NCBI GenBank assembly: GCA_029063275.1
Contig: JAIDOO010000079.1
Coordinates: forward strand, 1 to 18,066
Length of the DNA stretch: 18,066 nucleotides
Direction: 5' to 3'
Source: Clostridia bacterium
GTDB lineage: Bacteria > Bacillota > Clostridia > Christensenellales > Borkfalkiaceae
In this document: positions 1 through 7,956 of the stretch, in pieces
Numbering within the stretch: position 1 is the first letter of the stretch
Layout of the letters: the number at the start of each line of letters is the position of its first letter
Made by a program: the position numbers and the translations under genes
The notes under the pieces: model-generated
What the model was told of the DNA's origin: nothing
Database searches by the model: none
The model's input: the letters and a program-made list of their open reading frames with translations, nothing else

Positions 1-33
1 AAACCTCACGGATTATGTGAGGTTTTATTTTTA
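1..33 (+). terminator. Intrinsic terminator of an upstream gene outside the window
   Basis: A perfect 9-bp stem (1-9 with 17-25) closes a 7-nt loop. On the plus strand it is followed by a T-rich tail (26-36, broken by single As). This looks like a rho-independent terminator for a plus-strand gene ending just left of the window. It could also act on the minus strand, but the tract on that side lies outside the window. Confidence 0.75.
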
Positions 34-130
34 TTTAAAAAAATTTCAGTTTGTCAAGTGTTTGTAAAGGACAAAAGTAAAATTTTTACTTTTAAATTTT
101 TAAAAATCTGCGTGCAAACATTTTTCTTTT
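34..130. other. AT-rich intergenic stretch with a palindrome
   Basis: No gene is visible here. The stretch is very AT-rich and contains a 21-nt palindrome at 73-93 (10-nt arms around a central T, only one G-C pair per arm). Such a weak stem is unlikely to terminate transcription alone. It may simply be curved AT-rich DNA upstream of the promoter at 143-151. Confidence 0.4.
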
Positions 131-144
131 CACAATATATTGTG
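131..144. promoter_or_regulatory. 14-bp perfect palindrome, candidate operator
   Basis: CACAATATATTGTG is a perfect palindrome that touches the extended -10 element at 143-151, the usual place for a repressor site. Ten bases of its right side (ATATTGTGGT, 137-146) recur at 169-178, 32 bp (about three helical turns) downstream. The binding protein is unknown, and it does not look like a Bacillus PurBox. Confidence 0.4.
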
Positions 145-151
145 GTATAAT
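143..151 (+). promoter_or_regulatory. Extended -10 promoter pointing toward purE
   Basis: TGGTATAAT is a perfect extended -10 element (TGn followed by TATAAT at 146-151). The -35 region at about 123-128 is only T-rich and weak, which extended -10 promoters tolerate. Transcription would begin near 158. The first plus-strand gene downstream is purE at 528, so the transcript would carry a leader of about 370 nt that is antisense to the minus-strand gene at 180-482. I saw no better promoter between 160 and 527, so this is the best candidate for the purine operon. That role is inference. Confidence 0.5.
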
Positions 152-174
152 CTTAAAGTAAGTAATACATATTG

Positions 175-189
175 TGGTTTTAAACCACG
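175..189. repeat. Short palindrome overlapping the end of the DUF1294-like gene
   Basis: Seven-base arms (GTGGTTT and AAACCAC) surround a central T and cover the minus-strand stop codon. On the plus strand it would form a short hairpin about 17 nt into the predicted leader, followed by an A-rich run and not by Ts. On the minus strand there is also no clear T-tract, so it is a poor terminator. Confidence 0.35.
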
Positions 190-482
190 AAAAAAGTGAA
201 ACCCGATCTGAACGCCGCTATAAAAAAGTATACGTTTAAAACGGCAATAACGGGTAAAAGAATCATAAGAAGCAGGTTTTTGAGTCTGTACTTCATTATG
301 AACATACTTACGTAAATTGCGATTGCTCCGCCTAAAATCGCGGTAAGGATAAGCTTTCCGTCGCCGCTCGTCATTTTTGAATCGTTTTCGCCGAACTCGT
401 CGCGCTGGGCCCTTAAAAGCATAACCGCGTAAAAGTTCACCGCGAGTATATATACGATAAAAATTATATAAAGTAGCAGCAT
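180..482 (-). CDS. Small membrane protein, DUF1294-like
   Basis: A protein of about 100 aa with three predicted membrane helices (roughly residues 1-22, 43-63 and 69-92 counted from the ATG at 482). A short polar loop with many charged residues follows the first helix. The second half has the pattern leucine-glycine-glycine, then a Met-rich helix, a basic K-Y-R-x-K turn and a hydrophobic Leu-Pro helix. This resembles DUF1294, a family of small membrane proteins of unknown function. The ATG at 482 was chosen; a TTG at 500 would add six residues, and neither start has a convincing Shine-Dalgarno sequence. The gene diverges from purE with only 45 bp between the start codons. The stop codon lies inside a small palindrome (175-189). 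No biochemical role can be given. Confidence 0.7.
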   Translation of the reverse strand: MLLLYIIFIVYILAVNFYAVMLLRAQRDEFGENDSKMTSGDGKLILTAILGGAIAIYVSMFIMKYRLKNLLLMILLPVIAVLNVYFFIAAFRSGFTFFVV

Positions 483-527
483 AGTAAAAGTATGTTGCAA
501 ATCAAGTACTTTAATTCGGAGAAGTCA

Positions 528-1025
528 ATGTCTAAAATAGCGATTATAATGGGCAGTAAGTCTGATTTTAACGTTGTAAAACCCGCCGTAGACGTAATAA
601 AGAGCTTCGGCGTGGAAACGGAAGTCAGAGTTATATCCGCACACAGAACGCCTGATGAAGCGCACGAATTTTCGTCGAACGCTATAAAGCGCGGAGTTGA
701 AGTCATAATCTGCGCGGCAGGCAAGGCGGCGCACCTCGGCGGCGTTATAGCCGCGAGCACTACGTTGCCCGTAATTGGTCTGCCCGTAAAAACGGATATG
801 ATGGGCGGACTTGACAGCTTACTTTCCATAGTACAGATGCCTTCGGGAATTCCCGTTGCTACCGTCGGCGTGAACGGCGGAGAAAATGCAGGGCTTTTAG
901 CACTGCAGATTCTGGGCGTAAAATATCCCGAAATCGCAAAAAAACTTAATGAATATAAATCGGCTATGAGAAAGAAAATCAACGCCGACGATGTTGCTCT
1001 GCAATCCGAGTTGGAGCAAAAGTAA
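528..1025 (+). CDS. purE: N5-carboxyaminoimidazole ribonucleotide mutase, PurE class I
   Basis: PurE of 165 aa, the usual length. It moves the carboxylate from N5-CAIR to C4 to give CAIR, in cytosolic de novo purine synthesis. Visible family motifs are GSKSD at residues 9-13, SAHRTP at 37-42 containing the catalytic His39, AAGKAAHLGG at 63-72 and IVQMPSGIPV at 101-110. The SAHRTP and AAHL motifs place it in class I, which uses N5-CAIR made by PurK, and not in the CO2-using class II. The start at 528 is supported by GGAG at 518-521; the upstream ATG at 492 has no such site and would add 12 residues lacking family resemblance. It is the first gene of the purine operon. No purK is present in the window. 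Confidence 0.95.
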   Translation: MSKIAIIMGSKSDFNVVKPAVDVIKSFGVETEVRVISAHRTPDEAHEFSSNAIKRGVEVIICAAGKAAHLGGVIAASTTLPVIGLPVKTDMMGGLDSLLSIVQMPSGIPVATVGVNGGENAGLLALQILGVKYPEIAKKLNEYKSAMRKKINADDVALQSELEQK

Positions 1026-1028
1026 ATC

Positions 1029-1053
1029 ATACCCGCGTTTTATCCGCGGGTAT
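1029..1053 (+). promoter_or_regulatory. Intercistronic hairpin between purE and purC
   Basis: A perfect 9-bp stem (1029-1037 with 1045-1053, six G-C pairs) closes a 7-nt loop just after the purE stop. The run after it is TTCAGTTGTT, too broken for an efficient intrinsic terminator. It may mark an mRNA processing or stability point that sets purE apart from the rest of the operon. Confidence 0.45.
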
Positions 1054-1095
1054 TTCAGTTGTTAAATAATAAAAGTTTTATACAAGGAGTCATTT

Positions 1096-1818
1096 ATGCA
1101 GAAAAAGGAACAGCTTTACGAAGGAAAAGCAAAAAAGGTATTCGCAACGGAAAACGCAGATTACGTCATCGTTTCTTATAAGGACGATGCAACCGCATTC
1201 AACGGTCTTAAAAAAGGCACCATCGCGGGCAAGGGCGTTATCAACAACAAAATGAGCAATGTGATGATGCAGATGCTTGAAAAGAAGGGAATACCCACTC
1301 ACTTTGTCGAGCAGATTGACGACAGAAATACGGTCGTTAAAAAGGTTGAGATAGTTCCCCTCGAAGTTATAATCAGGAACGTAGCCGCAGGCAGTTTTTC
1401 AAAGAGATACGGCGTAGCGGAAGGAACGAAGTTTTCTGCGCCCACTATCGAGTTTTCATATAAAAACGATGATTTGGGCGACCCTTTAATCAACGATTAT
1501 CACGCTTTGGCGCTCAACCTTGCAACGCCCGAAGAGATTGCAACTATTAAAAATATGGCGTTCGCGGTAAACGACGCAATGAAAGCCTTTTTCAAAGAAT
1601 TGAATATCGACCTTATCGACTTCAAGCTCGAGTTCGGCAGATTCAAGGGCAATATAGTTCTTGCGGACGAAATTTCGCCCGACACCTGCCGCTTCTGGGA
1701 AGCCGGCAGCTGGGATACTACAAAACACGTAAGTCTTGATAAAGACAGGTTCCGCAGGGACCTCGGCGGCGTAGAGGACGCATACAAAGAAATCTTCAAG
1801 CGCCTTATTGGAGAATAA
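1096..1818 (+). CDS. purC: SAICAR synthetase (phosphoribosylaminoimidazole-succinocarboxamide synthase)
   Basis: PurC of 240 aa, normal for bacteria. It joins CAIR and aspartate with ATP to give SAICAR in the cytosol. Motifs seen are LYEGKAKKVF at residues 7-16 (N-terminal nucleotide-binding part), SYKDDATAFNG at 27-37, IRNVAAGS at 93-100, DFKLEFG at 165-171 and DEISPDTCRFW at 181-191, the family signature. The start has a strong AAGGAG at 1084-1089 with 6 nt spacing. It follows purE by 70 bp and ends 3 bp before the purF paralogue, so co-transcription and probably coupled translation with that gene are expected. The next enzyme, PurB, which splits SAICAR, is not in the window. Confidence 0.96.
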   Translation: MQKKEQLYEGKAKKVFATENADYVIVSYKDDATAFNGLKKGTIAGKGVINNKMSNVMMQMLEKKGIPTHFVEQIDDRNTVVKKVEIVPLEVIIRNVAAGSFSKRYGVAEGTKFSAPTIEFSYKNDDLGDPLINDYHALALNLATPEEIATIKNMAFAVNDAMKAFFKELNIDLIDFKLEFGRFKGNIVLADEISPDTCRFWEAGSWDTTKHVSLDKDRFRRDLGGVEDAYKEIFKRLIGE

Positions 1819-1821
1819 TAA

Positions 1822-3243
1822 ATGGGCGGTTTTTTCGGCTCCGTAAAAAAACAAAGTGCGGTTTTCGACGTCTTTTTGGGTACCGATTATCATTCACATC
1901 TCGGCACCAAGCGCGGGGGTATGGCGGCATACGACCCTGCAATCGGGTTACAACGCGAAATACATAATATCGAAAACGCGCCTTTTCGTACCAAATTCGA
2001 ACGCGTTTTGTCCGAAATGAAGGGCAACGCCGCAATAGGCTGTATCAGCGACACCGACCCCCAGCCGCTTTTGATGGTATCAAAGCTCGGAAAGTATGCT
2101 ATCTGTACTATCGGTATAATAAACAACGCGTCCGCGCTTATGAACAATTTGCTTTCACGCGGCGGATACTTCGACGCAATGACAGGCAGTAAAGTAAACA
2201 CCAACGAAATAGTTGCGGCGCTTATAAACTGTAAGGATAATTACGTTGACGGTATCCGTTACGCGCAGGAACAGATAGAAGGAACGGCGGCAATTCTTCT
2301 GTTGACAGACAGGGGCACGCTGATTGCCGCAAGAGATAAGTTCGGCAGACTTCCCGTTCTGGTGGGTAAGTGCGGCGACGGCTATTGCGTATCGTTTGAA
2401 AGCTTCGCTTACAAAAAACTGGGTTATTCGGACGAGCGCGAGCTTGGTCCCGCCGAGATTGTTGAAATATCCCAGGATGGTGTAAATCAGCTTTCGCCTC
2501 CCGGTAAAGAGATGCGTATCTGCGCTTTTCTTTGGTCGTATTACGGTTATCCGACTTCGACGTACGAGGGTGTAAACGTCGAAGTTATGCGCTGTAAGAA
2601 CGGCGAAATTTTTGCAAAAAACGACGCAAAAGAAAAGAGTTTGCACGGCGTGGATTACGTCGGAGGAGTGCCTGACTCGGGTACGCCTCACGCGATAGGT
2701 TATTCAAACGCAAGCAAAATTCCTTTTGCCCGTCCGTATATAAAATATACGCCGACGTGGTCGCGCAGTTTTATGCCCGTTAATCAGACCGAGCGGAATA
2801 AGGTTGCTAAGATGAAGCTTATTCCGGTTCACGAATTTATCGAGGGAAAAAGTCTGCTTCTCGTCGACGACTCGATAGTCAGAGGAACCCAGCTTAAAGA
2901 AACGGTGGAATTTTTATATTCCCACGGGGCGAAAGCCGTTCATATGCGTTCGGCTTGTCCGCCTATTATGTACGGCTGTAAATATCTGAATTTTTCGCGC
3001 TCTACGGGTGATATGGATTTGATTACCCGCCGCACTATGAACGAATTAGAGGGCGAAGAGGGCATAAAGCATATCGAAGAATACAGCGATTCCAAAACCG
3101 AACGCGGCAAGGCAATGCGCAAGGCCATATGCGAAAAGTTTAAATTCGAATCGCTTGAATTCCAATCGCTTGAAGGGCTGATAGAAGCTATCGGAATAGA
3201 GCCTTGCAAGCTTTGCACCTATTGCTGGACGGGTAAGGAGTAA
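1822..3243 (+). CDS. PurF paralogue with degenerate glutaminase domain
   Basis: A 473-aa protein with the full PurF layout: an N-terminal Ntn-glutaminase-like domain (about 1-230) and a C-terminal phosphoribosyltransferase domain. The PRPP-binding loop VDDSIVRGTQ is intact at 348-357. The N terminus reads MGGFFG, where PurF has the nucleophile in CGVFG. The HVRYSTTG and HNGN motifs of the glutamine site are also lost (IGCISDTD at 72-79, IINN at 99-102). Cys234, Cys386, Cys465 and Cys468 match the four Fe-S ligands of the neighbouring PurF. The flexible region before the PRPP loop (about 308-325) differs clearly from true PurF. Glutamine hydrolysis is therefore unlikely. Similar proteins are annotated as amidophosphoribosyltransferase in Clostridia and other anaerobes, but I know of no proven function. 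An ammonia-using transferase, a regulator or partner of PurF, or a transferase for another substrate are all possible. The start has GGAG at 1810-1813. Confidence 0.9.
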   Translation: MGGFFGSVKKQSAVFDVFLGTDYHSHLGTKRGGMAAYDPAIGLQREIHNIENAPFRTKFERVLSEMKGNAAIGCISDTDPQPLLMVSKLGKYAICTIGIINNASALMNNLLSRGGYFDAMTGSKVNTNEIVAALINCKDNYVDGIRYAQEQIEGTAAILLLTDRGTLIAARDKFGRLPVLVGKCGDGYCVSFESFAYKKLGYSDERELGPAEIVEISQDGVNQLSPPGKEMRICAFLWSYYGYPTSTYEGVNVEVMRCKNGEIFAKNDAKEKSLHGVDYVGGVPDSGTPHAIGYSNASKIPFARPYIKYTPTWSRSFMPVNQTERNKVAKMKLIPVHEFIEGKSLLLVDDSIVRGTQLKETVEFLYSHGAKAVHMRSACPPIMYGCKYLNFSRSTGDMDLITRRTMNELEGEEGIKHIEEYSDSKTERGKAMRKAICEKFKFESLEFQSLEGLIEAIGIEPCKLCTYCWTGKE

Positions 3244-3246
3244 ATT

Positions 3247-4650
3247 ATGGACGGCGAAATTCACGAAGAGTGCGGGGTGTTCGGCGTATATTCGCTTGAA
3301 AACCGCGACGTTGCGAATACCGTTTACTACGGATTGTACGCTCTTCAACACAGAGGACAGGAGTCTGCGGGCATTGCTGTCGCTTACGCCGACAAAATTA
3401 TGTATCACAAGGGTATGGGACTGGTGTTCGACGTGTTCGCGGACGGAAGCCTTGAAAAACTGCCCGAAGGGGATATAGCCATAGGACATGTCCGCTACTC
3501 GACTACGGGAGCAAGTCAGCTATTGAACGCACAACCTGTAGTTTTTACCGGTAAGTGCGGTAAAATGGCGCTTGCCCACAACGGCAATCTTATAAACACA
3601 CAACAGCTTCGCAACGAAATGATTGAAAATAACGCCGTGTTCCAGACCACAATCGACTCAGAAGTAATGGCGGTGTTTATCAACTCGCTGTCGGACGGCG
3701 ATATTTTGACAGGCGTAAAACGCGCCTGCCCCAAATTCAAAGGCTCGTACGCGCTGGTTATTATGACTACCGATAAGCTCATAGCCGTGCGCGACCCGTA
3801 CGGTATAAGACCGCTTTGTATAGGCGCAACGGGCAACGATTATATCGTAGCCAGCGAAACCTGCGCGCTTGACGCAGTAGGCGCCAACTTTGTGCGCGAC
3901 GTAAAAGCGGGCGAAATTGTAGTTATCGATAGCGACGGTGTTCATTCGCATATGATGGACGACCTTCCAAAGCACAGCAAAACCTGTATCTTCGAGTACG
4001 TTTACTTTGCTCGCCACGACACCTTTCTTGACGGCGTAAGCGTGTACGAAGCGAGGAAAGAAGCGGGCAAGCTTCTTGCTCGTTACTGTCCTGTGGAGGC
4101 AGATTTGGTTTCCGGCGTGCCCGATTCTGGAAACGTTGCGGCACGCGGTTATGCGGAAGAGAGCGGTATTCCGTTCGTCGAAGCGCTTGCAAAAAACAGG
4201 TACGTCGGCAGGACTTTTATCCAGCCGAGTCAAAAACAGCGCGAAAACAGTCTTAGCGTAAAAATGAACGCACTCCGCGCAAATATTCGCGGCAAGCGCG
4301 TAATACTTATCGACGACTCGATTGTTCGCGGAACCACAATGCGCAAAATCGTAAAAATGTTGCGCGACGCAGGGGCGAAGGAGGTACATGTAAGAGTGTG
4401 CTCGCCGATAATAAAGCACCCCTGCCACCTCGGTATAGATATTCAGACCTATTCACAGCTTATCGGCGCGTATAAGGACGAGGATGCAATTTGCGAAAGT
4501 CTCGGCGCCGACAGCGTAAGGTATCTTACGGTAGACCAGCTTGTAAGCACCTGTAAGGGCAAATCCAACGGATTTTGTCTGGGATGCTTCAACGGAGAGT
4601 ATCCTTACTCGCTTGACGGTTACCGCGCAGACAAGTTTAAACTCGAATAA
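3247..4650 (+). CDS. purF: Amidophosphoribosyltransferase (PRPP amidotransferase)
   Basis: PurF of 467 aa. It catalyses the first committed step: PRPP plus glutamine gives phosphoribosylamine. An 8-residue propeptide precedes Cys9-Gly-Val-Phe-Gly, so self-cleavage should expose Cys9 as the Ntn nucleophile, as in Bacillus subtilis. Glutamine-site motifs are HRGQES at 35-40, HVRYSTTG at 81-88 and HNGN at 111-114. The PRPP loop is IDDSIVRGTT at 355-364, after the flexible YVGRTFIQPSQ region at 319-329. Cys247, Cys393, Cys444 and Cys447 fit the [4Fe-4S] ligands of the oxygen-sensitive B. subtilis-type enzyme. It has AAGGAG at 3235-3240 and begins 3 bp after its paralogue. Feedback inhibition by purine nucleotides is expected from the family. 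Confidence 0.97.
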   Translation: MDGEIHEECGVFGVYSLENRDVANTVYYGLYALQHRGQESAGIAVAYADKIMYHKGMGLVFDVFADGSLEKLPEGDIAIGHVRYSTTGASQLLNAQPVVFTGKCGKMALAHNGNLINTQQLRNEMIENNAVFQTTIDSEVMAVFINSLSDGDILTGVKRACPKFKGSYALVIMTTDKLIAVRDPYGIRPLCIGATGNDYIVASETCALDAVGANFVRDVKAGEIVVIDSDGVHSHMMDDLPKHSKTCIFEYVYFARHDTFLDGVSVYEARKEAGKLLARYCPVEADLVSGVPDSGNVAARGYAEESGIPFVEALAKNRYVGRTFIQPSQKQRENSLSVKMNALRANIRGKRVILIDDSIVRGTTMRKIVKMLRDAGAKEVHVRVCSPIIKHPCHLGIDIQTYSQLIGAYKDEDAICESLGADSVRYLTVDQLVSTCKGKSNGFCLGCFNGEYPYSLDGYRADKFKLE

Positions 4651-4664
4651 CAAAAGGAGAAAAT

Positions 4665-5684
4665 ATGGCTATTTCTTATAAAGACAGCGGCGTTGACGTC
4701 GAAAGAGGGTATGAAGCGGTCAAGCTTATGAAGGAGCATGTAAAGTCCACCTATACGGCGGGCGTGCTCGGCGACATAGGCTCGTTCGGCGGATTTTTCA
4801 AAATGCCCAAGGGCGTAAAAAATCCCGTGCTTGTAGCGGGAACCGACGGCGTGGGTACAAAACTCAAATACGCGATAATCGCGGATAAGCACGACACTAT
4901 CGGAATAGACGCCGTTGCTATGTGCGTAAACGACATAGTTTGTCAGGGCGCGCAACCGCTCATCTTTTTGGACTATTTTGCAACCGGTAGCTTAAGCCCC
5001 GAAAAGGTCGCCACCGTGGTTTCGGGAATTGCCGAAGGATGCAGACAGTCGGGTGCGGCGTTAATCGGCGGTGAAACGGCTGAAATGCCCGGTTTTTATG
5101 CCGACGGCGAATACGATATAGCGGGCTTTGCCGTAGGCGTAGTCGACAAAAAGAAAATTATAAACGGCAGTACGATAAAGGCAGGAGACGTTCTTATAGG
5201 AATTAAATCCAGCGGTATTCATTCCAACGGCTATTCGCTTGTAAGAAAGCTTTTCGGCGAAGATATCAAAAAGCTTCAAAAGGTGGATAAGGATTTGGGC
5301 GAAAAGCCGCTCGATATCTTACTTACTCCTACGAAGATTTACGTCAAAAGTATTCTCGCGCTTATAAAGCACGTCAAGGTTAAGGGCATCGCACATATTA
5401 CCGGCGGCGGCTTTATAGAAAATATCCCCAGAATTTTTCCCGCAGGAATAGGTTGCGAGATAGATAAAAATTCTTACGAAGTTCCCGCAATTTTCAAGGC
5501 TTTGCAGAAGAAAGCCGGTATTTCGGACGAGCAGATATACAACACCTTTAATATGGGAATAGGTATGGTTGTGTGCGTATCCGAAAAGGACGTAAACAAG
5601 ACTTTGGCACAGCTTAAATCAACAGGCGAAGAGTGTGCGGTTATAGGCAGAACGGTCGCAGGAAGCGGAGTTAAACTTTTATGA
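4665..5684 (+). CDS. purM: AIR synthetase (phosphoribosylformylglycinamidine cyclo-ligase)
   Basis: PurM of 339 aa, the usual size. It closes the imidazole ring, converting FGAM to AIR with ATP. Visible motifs are SYKDSGVDVERGYEAV at residues 4-19, GTDGVGTKLKYA at 59-70, the GIDAVAMCVNDI region at 80-91, GGETAEMPG at 135-143 and GGGFIENIPR in the C-terminal domain. It has an AGGAG site at 4655-4659 with 5 nt spacing, 14 bp after purF. Its stop overlaps the purN start in an ATGA arrangement, which suggests translational coupling. Confidence 0.97.
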   Translation: MAISYKDSGVDVERGYEAVKLMKEHVKSTYTAGVLGDIGSFGGFFKMPKGVKNPVLVAGTDGVGTKLKYAIIADKHDTIGIDAVAMCVNDIVCQGAQPLIFLDYFATGSLSPEKVATVVSGIAEGCRQSGAALIGGETAEMPGFYADGEYDIAGFAVGVVDKKKIINGSTIKAGDVLIGIKSSGIHSNGYSLVRKLFGEDIKKLQKVDKDLGEKPLDILLTPTKIYVKSILALIKHVKVKGIAHITGGGFIENIPRIFPAGIGCEIDKNSYEVPAIFKALQKKAGISDEQIYNTFNMGIGMVVCVSEKDVNKTLAQLKSTGEECAVIGRTVAGSGVKLL

Positions 5685-6298
5685 AAAAGCGCATAGCGGT
5701 TTTCGCGTCGGGCGGCGGTACCGATTTTCAATCTATAATAGACGCAAACGAAAGAGAAAATTTTTGTGAAATCAGTCTTTTGATTGCTTCAAAGTACGGA
5801 ATAGGCGCGATAGAACGCGCAGAAAAACACGGTATCCGCGCCGAAGTTTTTTCAAAGAGCGATTACCCCGACCTGGAAACGCTGTACGAAAAATTAGGTT
5901 ATCTTCTTAATATGCACCGCGTCGACTATATCGTTCTTGCGGGCTGGCTGAAAATTATACCCGAAAGCTTTATTAAGGCTTTTGAGGACAGAATAATCAA
6001 TATTCATCCTTCGCTTATACCCGCATTTTGCGGCGCGGGATATTACGGCTTAAAAGTGCATACCGCCGCGATAGAATACGGCGCGAAAATTTCGGGCTGT
6101 ACCGTGCATTTTGTGAACGAGGTGCCCGACGGCGGAGCGATTATCGCGCAGACAGCGGTAGAGGTATCCGACGGCGACACGCCCGAAAGCTTACAGGCGA
6201 AAATTTTGGCGGAGGAGCATAAGCTTCTTCCGTATTGCGTCAAAAAACTCTGCGAGGGCAAAATCTCGAAGCAGGGCAGAAAAGTTACCATTAACTGA
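5681..6298 (+). CDS. purN: Phosphoribosylglycinamide (GAR) formyltransferase
   Basis: PurN of 205 aa. It transfers a formyl group from 10-formyltetrahydrofolate to GAR, giving FGAR. The catalytic triad of the family is present: Asn107 and His109 in NIHPSLIP, and Asp150 in VNEVPDGG. The substrate phosphate loop reads SGGGTDFQ at 10-17, with Asp15 where the E. coli enzyme has Asn13. The section after HPSLIP ([13 protein letters not shown]) matches the clostridial branch of the family better than the enterobacterial one. The start overlaps the purM stop by 4 bp, with GGAG at 5667-5670. The formate-dependent alternative PurT is not seen, so GAR formylation here depends on folate. Confidence 0.95.
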   Translation: MKKRIAVFASGGGTDFQSIIDANERENFCEISLLIASKYGIGAIERAEKHGIRAEVFSKSDYPDLETLYEKLGYLLNMHRVDYIVLAGWLKIIPESFIKAFEDRIINIHPSLIPAFCGAGYYGLKVHTAAIEYGAKISGCTVHFVNEVPDGGAIIAQTAVEVSDGDTPESLQAKILAEEHKLLPYCVKKLCEGKISKQGRKVTIN

Positions 6299-6312
6299 GT
6301 GAGGAAATTTTT

Positions 6313-7932
6313 ATGATAATGAAAAAGAGAGCGCTTGTCAGCGTTTCGGACAAGACTGGCGTAGTTGAATTTTGCAAGGGACTTGTTGCAAACGGATTTG
6401 AAATAATTTCAACCGGCGGCACGGCGAAAGCGCTTAAAGACGCAGGACTGAACGTAATAGGAATTTCGGAAATTACGGGATTTCCCGAGTGCCTTGACGG
6501 CAGGGTAAAGACCCTTCATCCCAACGTTCACGCAGGGCTTCTTGCAATGCGTTCCAACAAAGAACATATGGCTCAGCTTGAAAAACTGAACATAAATACG
6601 ATTGATATAGTATGTGTAAATCTTTACCCGTTTAAGGCAACTTTACAGCGCGGCGCGGATTTTGCCGAGTGTATCGAAAATATCGATATAGGCGGTCCCA
6701 CAATGATAAGGGCGGCGGCTAAAAACTATCAGGACGTTGCCGTAATCGTCGACCCTAAGGACTATGATAAGGTTTTACAAGAGCTTGCACAAGGCGGCGT
6801 AACCCTTGAAACAAAAAAATATTTGCAGTATAAGGTGTTTGCGCATACGGCGGTTTACGACAGCCTAATTTCAAACTATCTTGCCGCACAGCTCGGGATT
6901 ACTTTCCCCGAAGAGGTTACCTTTGCTTATGAAAAGGCGCAGGATATGCGTTATGGCGAAAACCCCCAACAGAGTGCGGTATTCTATAACGAGCAGACAA
7001 TAAGGGAAGGCTCGCTGTCCTCGGCAGAACAGCTTTGGGGTAAAGAGCTTTCGTACAACAATATCAACGATGCAAACGGCGCATTAGAACTTTTGAAAGA
7101 ATTCGGTTCTACTCCTGCGGTGGTAGCCTGCAAGCACGCGAACCCCTGCGGTGTTGGCACGGGTAAGAATGTTTACGAAGCTTATATGCGCGCTTACGAA
7201 TCCGACCCCGTATCGGTGTTCGGCGGTATTCTTGCAATTAACGGCATCGTCGATGAGGATACGGCGAATGAAATCAACAAGATTTTTATTGAAATAGTAA
7301 TGGCGACCGAGTTCACGGATAAAGCGCTTGAAATTTTGAAATCCAAGAAAAATATCAGGCTTTTACAAATCAAAAATATTTCGGCAAAGCGCGAAAAATC
7401 CGCGTTCGACATGAAAAAGGTTTACGGCGGTCTGCTCGTACAGCAATATGACGAAAGTCTTATAGCGGGCGAAGATACGAAGCTTTTCAAATCCAAAGCA
7501 AAAGTCGAAACTTCCGCTTTGCCCAACGGTAATATAAAAACAGTTTACGGAAACGGCGTCGTAACGAAACGCGCTCCGACAAAGGACGAAGTAGAAGCAA
7601 TGCTGTTTGCGTGGAAGGTAGTCAAGCACACGAAGTCTAATGCAATAGTTATAGGCAAAAGCGGCAGAACTACCGGTATCGGTATGGGTCAGACCAACAG
7701 GATATGGGCGGCTCAGCAAGCAATAGCTCACGCGGGCGCTGAAGCTAAGGGCTCGGTTATGGCGTCTGATGCATTTTTCCCTTTCCCCGATTGCGTGGAA
7801 GAATGTGTAAAGGCGGGAATAACGGCAATCATTCAGCCGGGCGGTTCGATACGCGATAAGGATTCGGTCGAAGCCTGCGATGCTGCGGGGATTGCAATGG
7901 TTTTTGTTGGCGATAGACATTTCAAACACTAA
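6313..7932 (+). CDS. purH: Bifunctional AICAR transformylase / IMP cyclohydrolase
   Basis: PurH of 539 aa, slightly longer than the roughly 510-530 aa common in bacteria. It performs the last two steps, AICAR to FAICAR to IMP. The N-terminal IMP cyclohydrolase domain (about 1-200) starts with [11 protein letters not shown] and contains [19 protein letters not shown] at 61-70 and [15 protein letters not shown] at 124-138. The C-terminal transformylase domain contains RYGENPQQ at 213-220, KHANPCG at 274-280 with the catalytic Lys274 and His275, and SDAFFPFPD. The start at 6313 has AGGA at 6302-6305 with 7 nt spacing; the ATG at 6319 would remove only two residues. Part of the extra length appears to be an insertion around 399-420. 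Confidence 0.96.
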   Translation: MIMKKRALVSVSDKTGVVEFCKGLVANGFEIISTGGTAKALKDAGLNVIGISEITGFPECLDGRVKTLHPNVHAGLLAMRSNKEHMAQLEKLNINTIDIVCVNLYPFKATLQRGADFAECIENIDIGGPTMIRAAAKNYQDVAVIVDPKDYDKVLQELAQGGVTLETKKYLQYKVFAHTAVYDSLISNYLAAQLGITFPEEVTFAYEKAQDMRYGENPQQSAVFYNEQTIREGSLSSAEQLWGKELSYNNINDANGALELLKEFGSTPAVVACKHANPCGVGTGKNVYEAYMRAYESDPVSVFGGILAINGIVDEDTANEINKIFIEIVMATEFTDKALEILKSKKNIRLLQIKNISAKREKSAFDMKKVYGGLLVQQYDESLIAGEDTKLFKSKAKVETSALPNGNIKTVYGNGVVTKRAPTKDEVEAMLFAWKVVKHTKSNAIVIGKSGRTTGIGMGQTNRIWAAQQAIAHAGAEAKGSVMASDAFFPFPDCVEECVKAGITAIIQPGGSIRDKDSVEACDAAGIAMVFVGDRHFKH

Positions 7933-7956
7933 AATAAACTCAAAAAAGAGGTCGGT

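Noticed and set aside
492..527. Longer purE start at 492
   Set aside because: No Shine-Dalgarno lies upstream of it, the extra 12 residues are not typical of PurE, and the ATG at 528 has GGAG at the right distance.
158..527. Purine, PRPP or guanidine riboswitch upstream of purE
   Set aside because: I looked for the conserved cores of the purine and ykkC-type aptamers and did not see them. A nested ACCCG/CGGGT pairing near 210-290 lies within coding sequence of the minus-strand gene and may be chance.
464..1030. Minus-strand open frame of 188 codons opposite purE
   Set aside because: It is the antisense shadow of purE. Its composition follows the codon bias of the real gene, it has no ribosome binding site, and the plus-strand protein is unmistakable.
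2155..2691. Minus-strand open frame of 178 codons opposite the purF paralogue
   Set aside because: It is the antisense shadow of a well-supported gene, with no ribosome binding site or recognisable domain.
3658..4428. Minus-strand open frame of 256 codons opposite purF
   Set aside because: It is fully inside purF, resembles no family I recognise and is explained by the third-position bias of purF.
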